DNA of 64,000 nucleotides from Magnolia sinica (GCF_029962835.1 NC_080575.1:45374437-45438436), one strand, 5' to 3'; shown: positions 11,251 through 24,100, counted from the first letter of the stretch. The notes: a model not told the origin generated them from the letters alone. Translations and numbers: made by a program.

Positions 11251-12625
11251 GATAAGTTATGGTCGTATGACTCCTGGATTATATGAATATTTGAATTATA
11301 GAATCATGCCTTATTCAGGTAGTTCGTTACTTAATCTCCATGTCATCTTCTCATATTATGGTATTAGTTGCAAGACACATATGACCCGAAATCTCTCTAT
11401 GGAAACCTCTATTTAAAGAGAGTCCGTACTTAGGGTGTAACTGAATTGATTATGATAGAACTAGACCCCCAACGTGGAGGTTATGTTAGTGGTAGTTTAA
11501 TTCATGGGGTTTACCATCTATGGAGTGATTCCACCTACCTGGCTATGGAATGAACCTTTCCACATTTTGTCGCCAATGTTTATTCGCATTTGTATCATAC
11601 ATACCGACTCATTTTAATCATTGTATTTAATATCTTTAACACTTCATTCCTACTTAGTATACTATGGTAGTCCCCTGTACACTAATAGTTGATTGGCCAT
11701 GTGTTGATGGGTTATACCCACATCCTAAGGTAGTAGACTCATGGGCCAGGGATGGTGGTTATGGGACACTATGCCCGAGCCGTTGGCCTACACTGGGTGA
11801 CAAGCTCCCCATAGTGATCCTGAGCTTTATTAAACAGGCTGATTGCAATTAGACTAATAATGACTTGGCTAATCATGCATACATGACACATTTACGATGA
11901 TGGGTGAATGTTTCTGGATGTTATAACACGTGCCTTCGAGTTATTGGGGTATCGTTTCGTTAGCTGTCAGACCACCAATTATTGATGTACGTACATGATG
12001 CACGATAGGCAGTCATTACACGGTTCGTGATGTATGCATGTGATGTGCTTCGCTAATGGCCAACCTTTACATGGGTGACGAGCCCAACTCCTGACTGGAT
12101 GAGCATCCCCAGGTCAATGATGCATTCACATATTCTTGCATCTAATAAGAATGCATTTGCTATGTTTTGTTCGTCTGGATGTTTTCATACTATTTCTTAT
12201 CTAGGGCGGCGATCTTGAGGGGAAATTACACTGAGTTAGCCACTTATTCATCAATGTTCAACCGTACAGAGGATGTAGGTGTAGGTATGGACAAATACGC
12301 AGCGGATCTCAGGACTGTCGCAGCCGCAGCGGAGGAAGAGCTGTACGAGGAGGAGCCGCATCAGGAAGCAGCTGAGTACTTCAGGCTAAACCAGTAGATT
12401 TAGTTGTTGATGTTTATCTAGTACATTTAAGACTTGCGGTTTTGTATTTGGGCTCCCAGCTGAGTGGGTCAAGATATCGTTCTTATTTTGGTTACAACTT
12501 ATACTACACTTGATTCCCATTATTGGCACTTTGATCTTATACTAATTGCTACTTAATAATCTGTTAACTCCCGGGTTTTCACGAAGCGAGTTGTATACTC
12601 AGATTCTAAAAACTGAGGCGTTTCA

Positions 12626-13218
12626 TGCTTTCTACATTGTGATCATGATCGCTGAGTGTGATGGACCGCACATACTTTTCTAGGCGAGCATATTATATAG
12701 AATGTTTGCACATATCAATACCACTTGTATTTTTGTTGTACAAGATGTATCAAGACCCTTCTAATATTCCTATGAGTCACTTAAATCATTGTAAACTTTA
12801 AAGGACAACCACCACTATGAGTAGGGCGTTGACCCTCTCCAATTGTACAGATGCTAAAGGTGAATCACTGATTGATGAACTGATTGATGTAAAGGATGAC
12901 GACCGTTCTAGGAAAGACAAGTTTGAATAGAGAAGATGAATAGTGCACTATTACTTTTATGTATTTTTCGCTGCCAACTTTGATAATGTAATAAGCTCCC
13001 ATTTGAGAGGGCATTAGACAATTAACTTAATTTTATGCTTTGATGGAATAAGAAGTCTAATTGATTTTATTCTTATGATTGGGTACCTTCATGAATATGA
13101 TCTAAATGAAAAAAAAAAAAACGAGGTGTGATTTGAAGCATTCAAATTTTACATTATTAACACCAGGTTTTCTCCGACACGAGTATATACTCAGACCACA
13201 AAAATTTAGGATGTTACA
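12626..13218 (+). mobile_element. Right end of a Tekay-like LTR (LTR1 type)
   Basis: It matches the end of the LTR at 44157-47036: ACTATGAGTAGGGCGTTGACCC, then TTATTAACACC, then GGATGTTACA. It stops at 13218 and is followed directly by RT code on the other strand, with no primer site. It is therefore the truncated end of an LTR inserted there, now cut on its left. Confidence 0.75.
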
Positions 13219-13220
13219 TT

Positions 13221-14200
13221 TACATTAATGCCCTGCTTCAAAACCACATGCCCAAGGAATTTTATTTCTCCATTCCAGAAGTTGCACTTTCAAAACTGCA
13301 CGAACAACTGATGCTACCTAAGCATATCGAGAACTGCCCGTGGAAGTTCTTTGTAATCTTCTTACCTCTTAGAGTTTATAAGAATATCATCTATGAACAT
13401 GACAACACACCTATAGAGGAATGATCTAAACACCCTGTTCATAAGGTTCATGAAAACATCATGGGCATTGGTGAGACAAAAGGGCATTACAAGGAACTCG
13501 TAGTGCCCAAAGCTCATCTTAAATGTGGTCTTCGACACATTTTCCATCTTGACTCTTAGCTGGTGATATTCATATTGTAGATCTATCTTTGAAAAGTATT
13601 AAGCACCCATTTAGCTAAACAAATAGGGCGTTGATCCTTAGCAATGGGTACTTATTTTTCACCGTCACATTGTTCAGCTTGCAATAATCAATGTGCAACG
13701 GTAATGATCCGTCTTTCTTCGTTACGAACATTATCAGAGCCCCCATGGTGAAACACTTGGCTAGATGAAACCATGGTCTAAAAGTTCCTCTATTTGAGTC
13801 CTTAACTCTTGCCTTCCTCATGGAGGCATTATGTATGTTGAAAATGCGATATATGTAGTACTAGGCACGAGATCAACTGTGAAATTAATTTCACATTGTG
13901 GCGGTAGTCCAGGTATGGTGTTAAATACATCGACAAACTCCTTTACTACTGGGGTTGTGTCTACGGATGGGCCATTATTACTTTCTTCTTGAGCAACAAA
14001 GCAATGACTGTGGTACTTCAAACTGACCTTAACATGGAATACAAAAGGGTTTTCTTCAAGCTCGTGGATGGTGACCAGTCGGGTGTCATAATCTATCTCC
14101 ACCTTCACTGTAGTCAACCAATCCAGTTGTAGATGCTTGCAACGACCAGATGGATGTGCACCACTCTGTCTCTTAAGTTAATGGGTCACATGAAGTAAGC
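13221..14200 (-). pseudogene. Element A: protease end and RT part of pol
   Basis: On the minus strand the order is a protease remnant (LQLDWLTTVKVEIDYDTR), the linker VKEFVDVFNTIPGLPPQCEI with the DLVP block, then RT blocks [20 protein letters not shown] and [15 protein letters not shown] with the FIDDIL catalytic motif intact. Frames change at 13821 and 13600, and there are stops. It ends at 13221 against the inserted LTR, so the rest of RT, RNase H and integrase are missing. Confidence 0.85.
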
Positions 14201-14210
14201 CTTCATTGTG

Positions 14211-15060
14211 CTAGAGAAAACTCCCATTGCTGTTGTGACTTGTAACTTGGGTATGGGGGTGGTGTCCAAATTCAATCATTTCAACCATGAAGTGATTCTC
14301 ATACTTTGACACTGACATTTTCCCTTGTTGGAGGCGAATAAACTTGCTCTCATTCTTGTTTCGGTAGGTGAGGGGGTAATATTTCTTGAAGAATTGGGTC
14401 TTGTACTCATCCCATGTCCATATGAACCCATTCGGGATGGTCCAAAACACACTGTCTCATCAAAAGTTGGTCGAGTTTTCGAACGCATATGTCACAAGCT
14501 CGACTTGCTTGACTTCAGTGCAGTGAAGCGGTTTTATCATCTTCAAAACCTGATTTAGCCAATACTCAGTATCATCGAGTTAGTGGGTGCCCGTGAAGGT
14601 AGGTAGCCAAAGCCTTTGAAAGCGCTCAAACAACCTAACCGTTGCGACTGTCACGGGCCCCGCTTCCAGCTGCTCAGGTGGGGTGATGTTTAAGTTCTAG
14701 GCAATCGTGCCGATCAATACAGTAGAAGTCTATTATTGTTGTTGATGTTGTTGCATCGTGGCCTGGTATTGTTACTGTTATTGTTGCATTAGTAGCAACA
14801 TCTTCCCCATCAAGTCTAGGTTTTGGGCAGTTTGAGGAGCAGGAGGGGCAGAAGACAATGCCTGGTTTTGGCCAAAGGCTAGTGGTACATTCAGCATCAC
14901 TATGTGAGTTGCATCATCGGCTAGTTACGAATCTGACATGAACGAGTGATATGACCCTTGAGTGAGTTGTGGTTGCTCAGATACTGCCTCAGATTCTAGG
15001 CCTGAGCTAGGGCCCATTTGGCCACTAAAAGATGGAAGGCTTTCGTTGATCAACCCATCA
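14211..15060 (-). pseudogene. Element A: Del/Tekay-like gag, decayed
   Basis: Minus-strand reading gives a Gln-rich stretch, LWLPTFTGT, LDDTEYWLNQVLKM, then TWDEYKTQFFKKYYPLTYR and LQQGKMSVSKYENHF. These are the Retrotrans_gag signatures of chromovirus-type elements. Frameshifts and stops are present. The zinc knuckle and the protease start, expected between gag and 14200, are gone, so gag joins protease by an internal deletion. Confidence 0.8.
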
Positions 15061-15372
15061 TGAGGGAGTCAAACAAGATAGTGGTTGCCTATGGGTGGCA
15101 TATCATGTATTTAATTAAAGGAGAGTATTAGATACACAGTTTACCCACGCATCACTTTAAAGCACAACACACTCCAATTTTACAAATCATTTTGTTATGC
15201 GTAATTGAAGCAAATAGGAATAATTTCATTAATATCCAAAAATAAGTGTTTGAGTACATTATTCCCATACAGCTGAATTTTCAACATAAAGACCATAAAA
15301 ACTAGCTACTAAATGGAACCACATTTCACTTTTACCATTAAAGACCAAACACACACTACAATAGAACATAAA

Positions 15373-16465
15373 CTAGGATATATTGATCCTCAGAGTCAGA
15401 CAAAGGGGGAGGTGCTCATTCCTTTTGCATGCTTGATTTTCCTTCATCTTAGCCATCCTAATCTTAAGCGTGTCTAAACTCTCCTCTACATTTTGAGGCA
15501 CACGAGGCTCCTCACCAGCTCCCTCAACTTCAACTCCTCCCTTATTCTCGTCGCTTTCTTCTTCATCCTCAGCTTCTTCTTCTTTTCTCTCCTCTTCATC
15601 CTCTTCAATATCATCCCCAAATTCTTTGGCTTTAGCCCTCTGTTGCTTGGGGCCTATGCTCATATGATTTAATATATCGTCATTAATCATCTTCACTACT
15701 TTAGGCTCGTTGTTAGATCCCCCAAATCCATATTGTCAAGCTATCTTACATAAAAAACAATCAAATGGGAGGCCCACCGTTTGTGATTGGACACCGTCGC
15801 CTTCAATATCTGATAGAGCACAATTGAGAGGAGATAAATGTCCTTCCCATGTCCTACCTAGTAGAGGAGTTATACTATGTACCTAGATAGCTCTGTACGA
15901 TTACCCTCCCATGTGTGCACATTAAACATAAAGATGTGGTGGACCACTCGATTTGGATCCATCATGAATGAGGTGGACAAGTTGTCATTTTCTCTCCAAT
16001 TGAGGAGTTGATGCGTCGACTTAAATTTCCTTCATCAATCTGAACATTTCCCCATGATACGCCAAACGCCAGCGAGACAACTTTTATGTTAATGTGGACC
16101 ATGCACCTATTGTAATTGATATCAAATCCCAAAGGGTCTACATAGGGATTGTTGATTTAAGCATAAAATGCCCTACCTTCCCCCAGATCGACCCAATGAT
16201 TTCCTTCGAATATGGGGCTCCATCCACGTTGTGTAAGTTGATCTAGTGCGTTGTATTTACTGGACAACAGATTGTCCACCACGCACTCGAAGATGACATT
16301 CCAGCCCACATACCTACCTACATCTGCAATGGGTTAAGCAAGTTGGACCTCAAAAGATCTCAGTGGGGCCCTCGACGATGATCTCTCTTACTGGTCATGT
16401 TTCTTCTTTACTCGCCTCTCAGGGCTTGGCCCCGACTTGTCTAAAGCTGCTCTTTTCTTCACCAT
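15373..16465 (-). pseudogene. Transposon ORF, possible plant-transposon-protein domain
   Basis: A separate minus-strand coding remnant upstream of the gag. It starts MVKKRAALDKSGPSPERRV (16465) and stops early. It then reads NLLSSKYNALDQLTQRGWSP, GEGRAFYA and INNPYVDPLGFDINYN, and ends in a 107-codon open stretch (15373-15696) rich in Glu/Asp. The order (basic start, SR..W...FYAN-like middle, acidic tail) resembles the N-terminal protein of some plant retroelements annotated as putative plant transposon protein. That assignment is from memory. A CT-rich leader and a palindrome cluster lie upstream on the same strand, so it may be a third element. Confidence 0.45.
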
Positions 16466-16914
16466 GAGGGAAAGAAACAAGGAAATCATGAAGGAGGTAA
16501 TTAATGCAAGGAAATCTATGTTGCCTTGCTAGGGTATTTGATTTCTAAATGTAAAGGAAAATGGAACGTATGGAAGAGGATATGAGGCATTTGTGAGGTT
16601 TTGGGAAGAAGAAGAAGAAAATTTTATAAGGATTTTGCAAAGATGGAAGGGTTTGGGAGCTTGATATGTTATTCTTAGAGTTTTGGGACTTTAGGGGTCT
16701 AGAGTGGAGGAATTGAGTGGAAATCAAGTGAAATGGGGGTTTGGGAGGCTTGAAAATAGAAGATTCAAGGTTTTGGAAGAAGAAAACTTGGGTTATAGGG
16801 TTTTGGGGAGAGGAGATGCTTGAAAGGGGGAAGAAGGGTGTAAAATAGGGAGAATGAGGGTTTTAAAGACCATCTTTTCACCCCATACATGGGAAACCCA
16901 AGTAAAAAGGGGCC

Positions 16915-17094
16915 CCGACGATGGCACCATCTGTCTGACGGTGGCACCATCGGTCTAACGGTAGTGCCGCCCACTACTGTCTAGTGTACGACGTTGGTGT
17001 CATTATGATAGTGGTGGAGTCACTGATTTGGCGGTGGAACCGCGACCTATTTTCCAAAAATTCTAATGGTAGCTTTGCCAACTGCTATCTGATT
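16915..17094 (-). repeat. Palindrome cluster, CGGTGGCACCG type, first half
   Basis: Repeated GGTGGCACC-like words with arms CGGTG/CACCG (near 16921, 16940, 16963 and 17030). The cluster continues at 18863-19010 after the solo LTR, so it was one block. It lies upstream (minus strand) of the ORF at 15373-16465. Confidence 0.6.
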
Positions 17095-17209
17095 TGTAAA
17101 TGTTATCTTAACTAGCTCCCAGGTTTGTCATATTTTGTTATGCCAAAACTTCATGGAATCTGTACCTTGTTTAGTGGTTATTATAAGATCAACTTCATGT
17201 CATCCTTGC

Positions 17210-17390
17210 CAATCTTGTCTACATTCAAGTACAAGATCAAGTCATTCAAGTACAAGATTAAGTGATGCAAGTACAAGATCAAGAAGTACAAGTACAACAT
17301 CAAGAAGTTCACTTTCATGAACAAGAAGTTCAAGTATAAGATCAAGAGGTTCAAGAACAAGAAGTTCAAGTACTAGATCAAGTCTTTAAG
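17210..17390 (+). repeat. CAAGATCAAG/AAGTTCAAG tandem array at LTR start
   Basis: About ten units of 12-18 bp built from CAAGTACAAGATCAAG. The N-family LTRs carry a comparable 33-34 bp array at the same place (35145-35290, 53100-53255, reverse strand). Confidence 0.75.
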
Positions 17391-17499
17391 CTTCAACTAC
17401 TTCAAGAGAATGATATGTGATGAATCAATCTCATTAGTAAGGTTTGTTTGACCTTAGACTGACCTTAGGATAGGACATACAATATTATAAGTCATTTGA

Positions 17500-17870
17500 T
17501 AATTTTATAAGTCATTTTTCGACCAGTCCCGGTCATGGTTCGACTAGTCTAGACAATGGCTCGACCAGTCCAAGAATTCCCTCGACCAGTGCAAGGTTTG
17601 TTATGAATTTTCAGGATTTTCTGTTGGACCCTCGACCAGTCCTGGAGACTGCTCGACCAGTTGAGTGAACGATGCTCAACCAGTTGAGCAAGCTCGACTC
17701 AAAGTCCAGCAACATTTCTAGGTCCCACTCGACCAGTCGAGTGCAGGGCTTGACCAGTCGAGTAGGCCACTCGATCAGCAGAGTGGTGATCTTATCTTAT
17801 CGCACCAAAAATTTTCAAAAGTTGTTGGTCCTTCGACCAGTCGAGCTGACCACTAGGCCAGTCGAGTGAA
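17500..17870 (+). repeat. U3 palindrome cluster, CTCGACCAGTCGAG type
   Basis: About twelve copies, one perfect at 17728-17741 (arms CTCGAC/GTCGAG, spacer CA). Others, such as TCGACCAGTCC, keep one arm. The last copies lie within 20-50 bp of the TATA box at 17884. Confidence 0.85.
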
Positions 17871-17883
17871 CAATATTTTTGCC

Positions 17884-17890
17884 TATAAAT
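17884..17890 (+). promoter_or_regulatory. TATA box of solo LTR P
   Basis: TATAAAT in GCCTATAAATTGAGG. The same TATAAATTGAG words follow the palindromes in the N-family LTRs (35513-35519; reverse at 34655-34661). Confidence 0.65.
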
Positions 17891-18862
17891 TGAGGACGAT
17901 TTTCAGAGTTTTTCAATTCATTCAAAGCTATTCAAGTCATAACTCTGAGAAACTTGTCCCCACATTCTAGAAGCTAATTGGTTAGTATTTAAGATTCTTT
18001 TAATAGCTTTTTTGTATTTGATTTTGAGATCTCTATTCAGTTTTATTTCTTTTGAAAAGAGAATATTGGTTTTATCCTTTGTGAGATCAAAATCAAATCA
18101 AGCTAGCCCAAGATTGTTTTAATCTAAAAATCATTTAGATGTAAGAACCCTTTCAAATGTGAGAATGGACATTGAACATCTACATCGAATTGGTTCTACC
18201 GGGCTTCATTAGAAGGAGAATCTTCAGATGAGTACATTAATTTTCTGTATTTGGTTTGTAAGATTGCCAAAAAATCTTTTGTTTTGATTTTGACTGAGAT
18301 AGTTAGAAAATCTCAATGTGTGGGGTTTTTAATTGTGGTAGCCCTTTTTAAAAATGCAATTGTGAAGTTTTGGGTGAACCTTGGAAAACCTATTTCTTAG
18401 TGAAAGCTAATATCCTGTGGGTGAGGATATTGGGAGTGGAGTAGTTGTGTGGCCGTTTTCTAACAGTTGGTGTACACACAAGCAAACCACTATAATTGCT
18501 GGAGTTGTGGTGAATGATTGTAATTTTCTTTCTGTACATGTGGTGCATGTTGTAATAGCAGTAGAAATTTATTTCTGTTTTATTATTATTTTCTCTATAT
18601 CAGTTTGGGATTTTGATACACAGACTGTTCTAGAAATCAAGTTGTCCTATCATAAGCCATTGGTTTTTGGTGTAAGGTTATCCTTAAAATAACATCTGTA
18701 TCAACCACTCAATACTTGTGTATTTGAGGTTACTATTTATTTCTACTATTTGAGATTGATAAGTGCTATCTTGTTCTAGTTCTTTCTTTATTTCGCATTT
18801 AAATTTAAATTTGTCATAGTCCTATTCACCCCCCCTCTAGGATTGTTAGCTCAGCCTTTTCA

Positions 18863-19416
18863 TGATTCCTAGTGGTGGTGTCGTTGCTCTGACAGTGGCA
18901 CAGTTGACCACTATCTGATTCCTAGCGGTGGTGCCACTACTGTGGCGGTGGCACCACGATTGTTGTCTAATTCCCAGCAATGTTGCTACCACTGTCTAGC
19001 CATGACTTGCTGTTTTATGGGTTTTACACCCCTTACACTACACGGTTGCGCTTCTACCAAGTCCAAATTACTTCTCCTACCACACAAGCCATTTGGGTCG
19101 AAAGCTACATAAAATAAACTTTCCATACCTTAAGTGAACTATCTTAGTGCTTACACATTAAACTGGTAAACGTATTTAGTAAACAACAAGACAATGATCC
19201 ACTAAGTCAACTCATTCCAAGTCCTAACACCTCACACATGACAAAACTGACCAAGGCACCCCTAAGGTTTTGGTTTATAAGTTTGATTTGAAACTTACAA
19301 AACAATCATAAGTTCAATCTTAATGTTCATTGTCACTAGTTTTAGGGTCCTAACTATATCAACGAATACATTATGGTGAGTCCCTAGCCCACGGTCCAGT
19401 TTAATTCTAAACTCAT
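18863..19416 (-). other. Second half of palindrome block and 5' leader of element A
   Basis: After the right target duplication of the solo LTR, CGGTGGCACC-like words continue to about 19010. Non-coding leader follows as far as the minus-strand primer site. No ORF is supported. Confidence 0.55.
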
Positions 19417-19428
19417 GCTCTAATACCA
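19417..19428 (-). promoter_or_regulatory. Primer-binding site, tRNA-iMet type
   Basis: Reverse strand TGGTATTAGAGC, one base off TGGTATCAGAGC, the complement of the initiator tRNA-Met 3' end. It lies 3 bases inside the LTR boundary at 19432 and fixes the orientation of element A: its 5' LTR is the one at higher coordinates. Confidence 0.8.
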
Positions 19429-19431
19429 ACT

Positions 19432-22125
19432 TATAATGCCCCGAATTTTAGGGGTCGAGCATGTACTCGATCCCTGATATTCCGGGTGTCACTTATGCTT
19501 TGCGAAAGCATGAATTAATTGTAGTTTTAACTTGACACCCGAGCAATCATAAAACAAATCTAAACAATCATATATACTCTAAAATAAATGTATCTAAAAA
19601 TAAGTATTAAACTAACATGCATAATATGTGTCTATCCATATTATGGGGGCTACAATTGGGGCCCAATGTACAGTTTCAAAATAAATAGAAGATGTGCCAT
19701 GACCAAGTCTATTCAATAAAAGAATATCCGCCCAAATCTAGCCAAACAGTGAACTGGCTACAACTACCCATCGGATAACTAAAAGTAGGAGAACTCTTGA
19801 TCCATATCGCATCCTCCAATGTGTATGCATCAGTGACCCCTGCATCTACAACAATGTCTGGTTAGTGTTTTAAAACATCGTCCTAGAGTAGGAGTGAGTG
19901 ATCAACTCAATGGTTTCGTTAATTCTAAGTTGCACATGTTATCACTTTAATCAGCGCAGCTAATAATAATATAAGTAAACAAATATTTCCTATCTGATCT
20001 TGTTAGGTGCATGAATGTTGTAATAAAATGATGCAGAGCCTTACAATCCAACATTCCCTCAACAAGCAACCTTAACACCTATTTTATATATGCCAACACT
20101 CCCTTATCAAGAGACTCTAACTCTGACTCCATTCATAAACTACCTATCATAGTGTAATGTGACTCATCACCAACATTACCAATAAGTGAGAATGATACGC
20201 GTGATTAGCTAGGTAGTTATTAGGTCCAATTCATTCAGTATATTGGGGAAGCCAGGGTACCACCATTATATCACGAGTCTCATACGGATAAGAAGCTTAT
20301 AGTGGTCTTAGTGACTACTCACCCATATCCCTTGATCCATTTCATCACCATATTCAATCACAGATGGTAGGCAGGTTGCCTTCTTCATTGCTCAATTTTC
20401 ACTACGGGGAGGCTCGTCACCCCAGCATAGGCCGACAACTCGAAAACAGTGTCTCATACCACCATGCTTAGCTTAAAAGTCTTGTAAGATCGTAACACTA
20501 ATGTTATAAGTAACATCATTCATGGGGAATAGTGGTATCCTAGAGTCAATTGAGTGTTATTGAAAATTTTGAATACAACATGATCACCCATGTGTTAGAC
20601 TAATATGATTGACATGGGAGAACCCTGTCCAGCTACTGTCGGTTGTCTTTGTTTAACCCCAGTCAATCTAATAGCCTAATGTGGCCGACCCAATGCAGGT
20701 CACCCCCTAACTCACGCATTTATAGGATAACCTCATAATACAATAATTTCATAAATCAATAGAGGTGTTAGGTAATCACTAAACAATCTTGTCTAAGTTA
20801 CATATAACCCTTACATTAGAAATTTCATTCATTAAGGCATTTCATCAAACATATTAACAATACGAAGCAAATAATGATAAGATCGACAATGATAAATAAA
20901 ATCTAGCAATTATACCCTACAAAAACCTATTCACACCAAGGATTCATTAATTGGGGTCATTAAAGGTTTATAAAAGGTAACCTAAGAGTAATGGTTTGCA
21001 CCTCATGATGGTTCACCTGACTTAGAGCGCTTCAAGGGTTAGGGTTTTAAGGAAAGATTGCCAAAACCTAAACAATCATGCAATCTTTTGTAAGATTTAG
21101 GAAAACCCAACCTAAATGATCTAGACTTAGAAGTATGACTCAACTCTTACCTTCAACTGCCTCCGAAGGGACTTCGACGAAGGATCCAAAGATGACTATC
21201 ATGTCGATTGAAGAGGAAAATGACAAACCTTCACCCATTCAATATTTCTCTCTCATTTTTCTCCTTCCCCATTTTGTCACTTTCTCTTCTAAAATTAGGG
21301 TACAAAATTCACATGGAGAGAGGGTGTGAAATAACACGCTATTTATAATGCAAGAATGGGTATAAATGGCCCCAAAGGCCAGATATTCAATATATTAACC
21401 CTATGGGAGGTTATTTCCAACCAATAGGACCCACAAGGAGGTTCATGGGTTAATTTAAGTCATTAGATAGGTGTCCTACTATGAAATCTATGTTTGGATA
21501 TAGCTATCTAATGATCGGACATGTCAATCAATGGGAAAGGTCCTAATTCAGTTCGACAATCATCGAGCATTGATCAGGGTTACAACTATATAGATCTTTA
21601 TAGGGCAATAATATAGACTAATATCCTAAGTTTGATCACCATCTAATGATTCAAAAGCCACAACTTCGACAAAAACTAAAGGGTGAATATTTCACTTAAG
21701 TTTAGGCTATCACCTAAGGCACTTGCGCATTCCATGTGCTCGGCTCGCGAGCCTAAGATGAGCGATCCTAGATGCTATCTTAGCTTAATATTTGTGACAA
21801 ATAATAAGCCCAACAAGATAGATGTTGCCCTATAGTTTCAGTCTAGTGGACCTTGGATGCACAATATAAAGCTATTTTGGTTAATCGAAGCATTTCTGGA
21901 TTAAGTCCAACCTCAAGATTTCTTGTAAGTGACAGTTAGTGTCAGGATTAGCTAAGTTCACAACACTACTCATTCGCAATTAACAGAAATCGGTATTCAT
22001 CTCTAATTATTATAAATCTATTAATTATAATGTAATTAGGGCATTTAGTTAGGCTAGTACGATCCTTTGACGATTCCGCTCATGGAAGTATTAGGGTTTT
22101 CTACGAAATTTTATAGGATGTTACA
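19432..22125 (-). mobile_element. Del/Tekay-like LTR (2694 bp) shared by two elements
   Basis: On the minus strand it starts TGTAACATCCTATAAAA (22125) and ends GGGGCATTATA (19432; a decayed GGGCGTTACA). A primer site follows its end, and an integrase C-terminus lies upstream of its start. It is thus at once the 5' LTR of element A and the 3' LTR of element B. A TATA box is at 21341-21347 (reverse). Non-coding. Confidence 0.8.
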
Positions 22126-22289
22126 ATATACCCTCCTTAATAGAAAATTTCATCGTCAAATTTTGTACCTGCTCACTCCTTGAGTATATGTAGGTAGTTC
22201 TTATGAACTTCAGCTTCGATCTCCCACGTGGCTTCCTCTTCTATGTAGTGTATCCACAATAGTTTAATTAGCGGGATAACAATGTTCGA

Positions 22290-23520
22290 AGAACCTGGTC
22301 TCTCCTATATAGGATACACGTATGTCATAGAACATATGTAGCATCTTATCATAGTTCAACTTATTCCAATCGAATATCATGCGTTGGATTGAGAATGTAT
22401 TTCTTTAACATGGACCTGTGGCATACATTGTGCATGCAAGTGAGCAGCGTCGGTTGTGCTTACACGATCCATTGTCCAGAATGGTCCAATAAAGCATGGA
22501 GTAAACTTCCCCTTCTTACCGAAGCACAATATCCCCTTCATTGGGGAAACCTTAAGGAACATGTGGTTTTTGACTGTGAACTCTGAGTGCCTCCTCGTAT
22601 CCACATAGCTCTTTTGCCTGCACTAGGCCGCTAAGAGGTGACCCCGTATTACGTCAATCTTTTTGGATGTCACTCACACAAATTTGACCCAATTAGATTT
22701 CTCTCTCCAACCTCTATCCAAAAATGTGGAGCCCAACACGGACGCCCATACAAAGCTTCGTAAGGTGTCATGCTGATAGTCACTTGGAAACTATTATTAT
22801 ACATAAACTCTACATAAGGGAGACAATCATCCTATCGATCTTAAAATCAAGCACATATGCCTGTAACATGTCTTTCAACATTTGATTCACTCGCTCTGTT
22901 TGTCTGTCAGTTTAAGAATGGAAAGTTGTGCTAAACTTCAAGTCAAGACCCATAGCCTCTCGAATTCACATCCAAAAGATGGACGTGAACCGAGCATATC
23001 TATTTAACAGGATCTTCAATGGCACGATATGTGAACACACTATTTCCTTAATATATATATCTTGGCCAAATACTTCACAAAATTCGACACATGGATTGGT
23101 AGGAAATGAGTCGACTTTGTTAGTCGATCAATAATCAACCAAATTGAATCATTCTATTTCTTTGTATTTGGTAGCCTAGAAATGAAATCCATCGATATGT
23201 AATCCGATTTCCACTCGGCTATCGGCATAGGTTGCAAGAGACCTGGGGGCCTATGATGTTCAACCTTAACTTGCTGACAGGTGAGGCACCAGTAAACATA
23301 ATCCATGATCTGGTTCTTCATGTTATCCCATCAATAGGTGCGCTTCATGTTCTAGTACATTTTGGTGCTTCCCGAGTGCATCGCCAACTTGGAGTTGTGA
23401 GAGGCATCGAGAACTTCTTTTCTCAACTTATGGATATTTTGAACACACAAGTAACCATGAAATCATAAACCATCATCGGTGCCAAGTCTCCACTTTGAGT
23501 CCTTATCATTGATCGCTCTT
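22290..23520 (-). pseudogene. Element B: integrase, decayed
   Basis: Minus-strand order: zinc-binding remnant (LAMHSGSTKMY, CLTCQQVKVEH), core (YISMDFISRLPNTKK, STHFLP, RYARFTSIFW, FHS-TDRQSE), MTPYEALYGRPCW, then the C-domain VFLKVSPMKGILCFGKKGKF and CHRSMLKKYILNPTHDI. The GKKGKF...IGPF block is typical of the chromovirus integrase end. The second catalytic Asp in the SDRD-like motif has been lost (LNRYARF). There are many stops and frameshifts. Confidence 0.85.
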
Positions 23521-23524
23521 TCTT

Positions 23525-24100
23525 TCATCCTTGACAATAGCTCATCCCGATCTTGGGCCTCGTAGCTAGTTGGAGGCGAAGGTGTGTCATGTTGTCAATA
23601 TTTAGTTTCATCTCAAAATCTCCCACGAATTTTACCATGTTCCACTCTTCCACCATTATTGGGGTCACCAATTTGTGAGTTTTCTTATGGCTTAAGGTGT
23701 TAACTACTAAGGTTACCTTTCCAGGGTGGAAATACACATCGAACTTAAAGTCTTTTAACGTTTCCATCCAGTGAAGCCGCCTCATATTCAAGTCCCGTTC
23801 AGTGAAGATGTAGTTGAGGATCATGTGATCATAAAAGACTTTAAATTCTTTACCATAAAAATAGTGCCTTAATAGTTTCAGTGCAAAGATCACCGCCGCC
23901 AACTCGAGATCATGAGTGGGGTAGTTCTCCCCGTGCTTTCTCAGTTGACGTGAAGCATATGTAATCACACGGTCTTCCTGTATGAGGACATGTCTCAACC
24001 CAACTTGGGATGCATCGGTGTAGATGTACTTGACCCCTCGCTCAGGCAATCCAAGCATAGGTACAAATGTCAGCTTGTTCTTCAACTCTTGAAATGCCAC
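23525..24100 (-). pseudogene. Element B: RNase H domain, open for 191 codons
   Basis: It reads [79 protein letters not shown] and [14 protein letters not shown]. The Asp of YTDAS and the Glu of DLEL are kept. The usual ADALSR at the end is VNTLSH. It is the longest intact stretch of pol here, but it continues into broken RT on one side and broken integrase on the other. Confidence 0.9.

Larger units (their letters stand above)
8326..12625 (+). mobile_element. Large Del/Tekay-like LTR, plus strand
   Basis: Non-coding. The end (12560-12625: CCCGGGTTTTCACG, TATACTCAGA, GAGGCGTTTCA) resembles the ends of the LTRs at 57602 and 19432. The block at 11700-11850 (GGGATGGTGG, CCCCATAGTGATC) matches 56600-56690. 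A TATA box at 9084-9090 lies about 760 bp from the inferred start, the same distance as in the LTR at 53509. The exact start is inferred from that spacing and from where homology of the neighbour stops. It holds the (GA)n tract and two minisatellites listed below. Confidence 0.6.
17095..18862 (+). mobile_element. Complete solo LTR (1768 bp), Sirevirus-like, family P
   Basis: It begins TGTAAATGTTATC and ends AGCCTTTTCA, flanked on both sides by TGATT (17090-17094 and 18863-18867), a perfect 5 bp target duplication. No internal region is present, so it is a solo LTR left by LTR-LTR recombination. It carries a CAAGATCAAG array, a palindrome cluster, a TATA box and a C-rich CACCCCCCCTCTAGG tract near its end, features known from Sirevirus-type LTRs. 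It split the palindrome cluster of the host element. Confidence 0.9.

Noticed and set aside
12167..12397. 76-codon ORF with acidic end
   Set aside because: Lies in the U5-like part of an LTR; no domain or splice context, and the homologous LTR end at 57120-57290 is not open in the same way.
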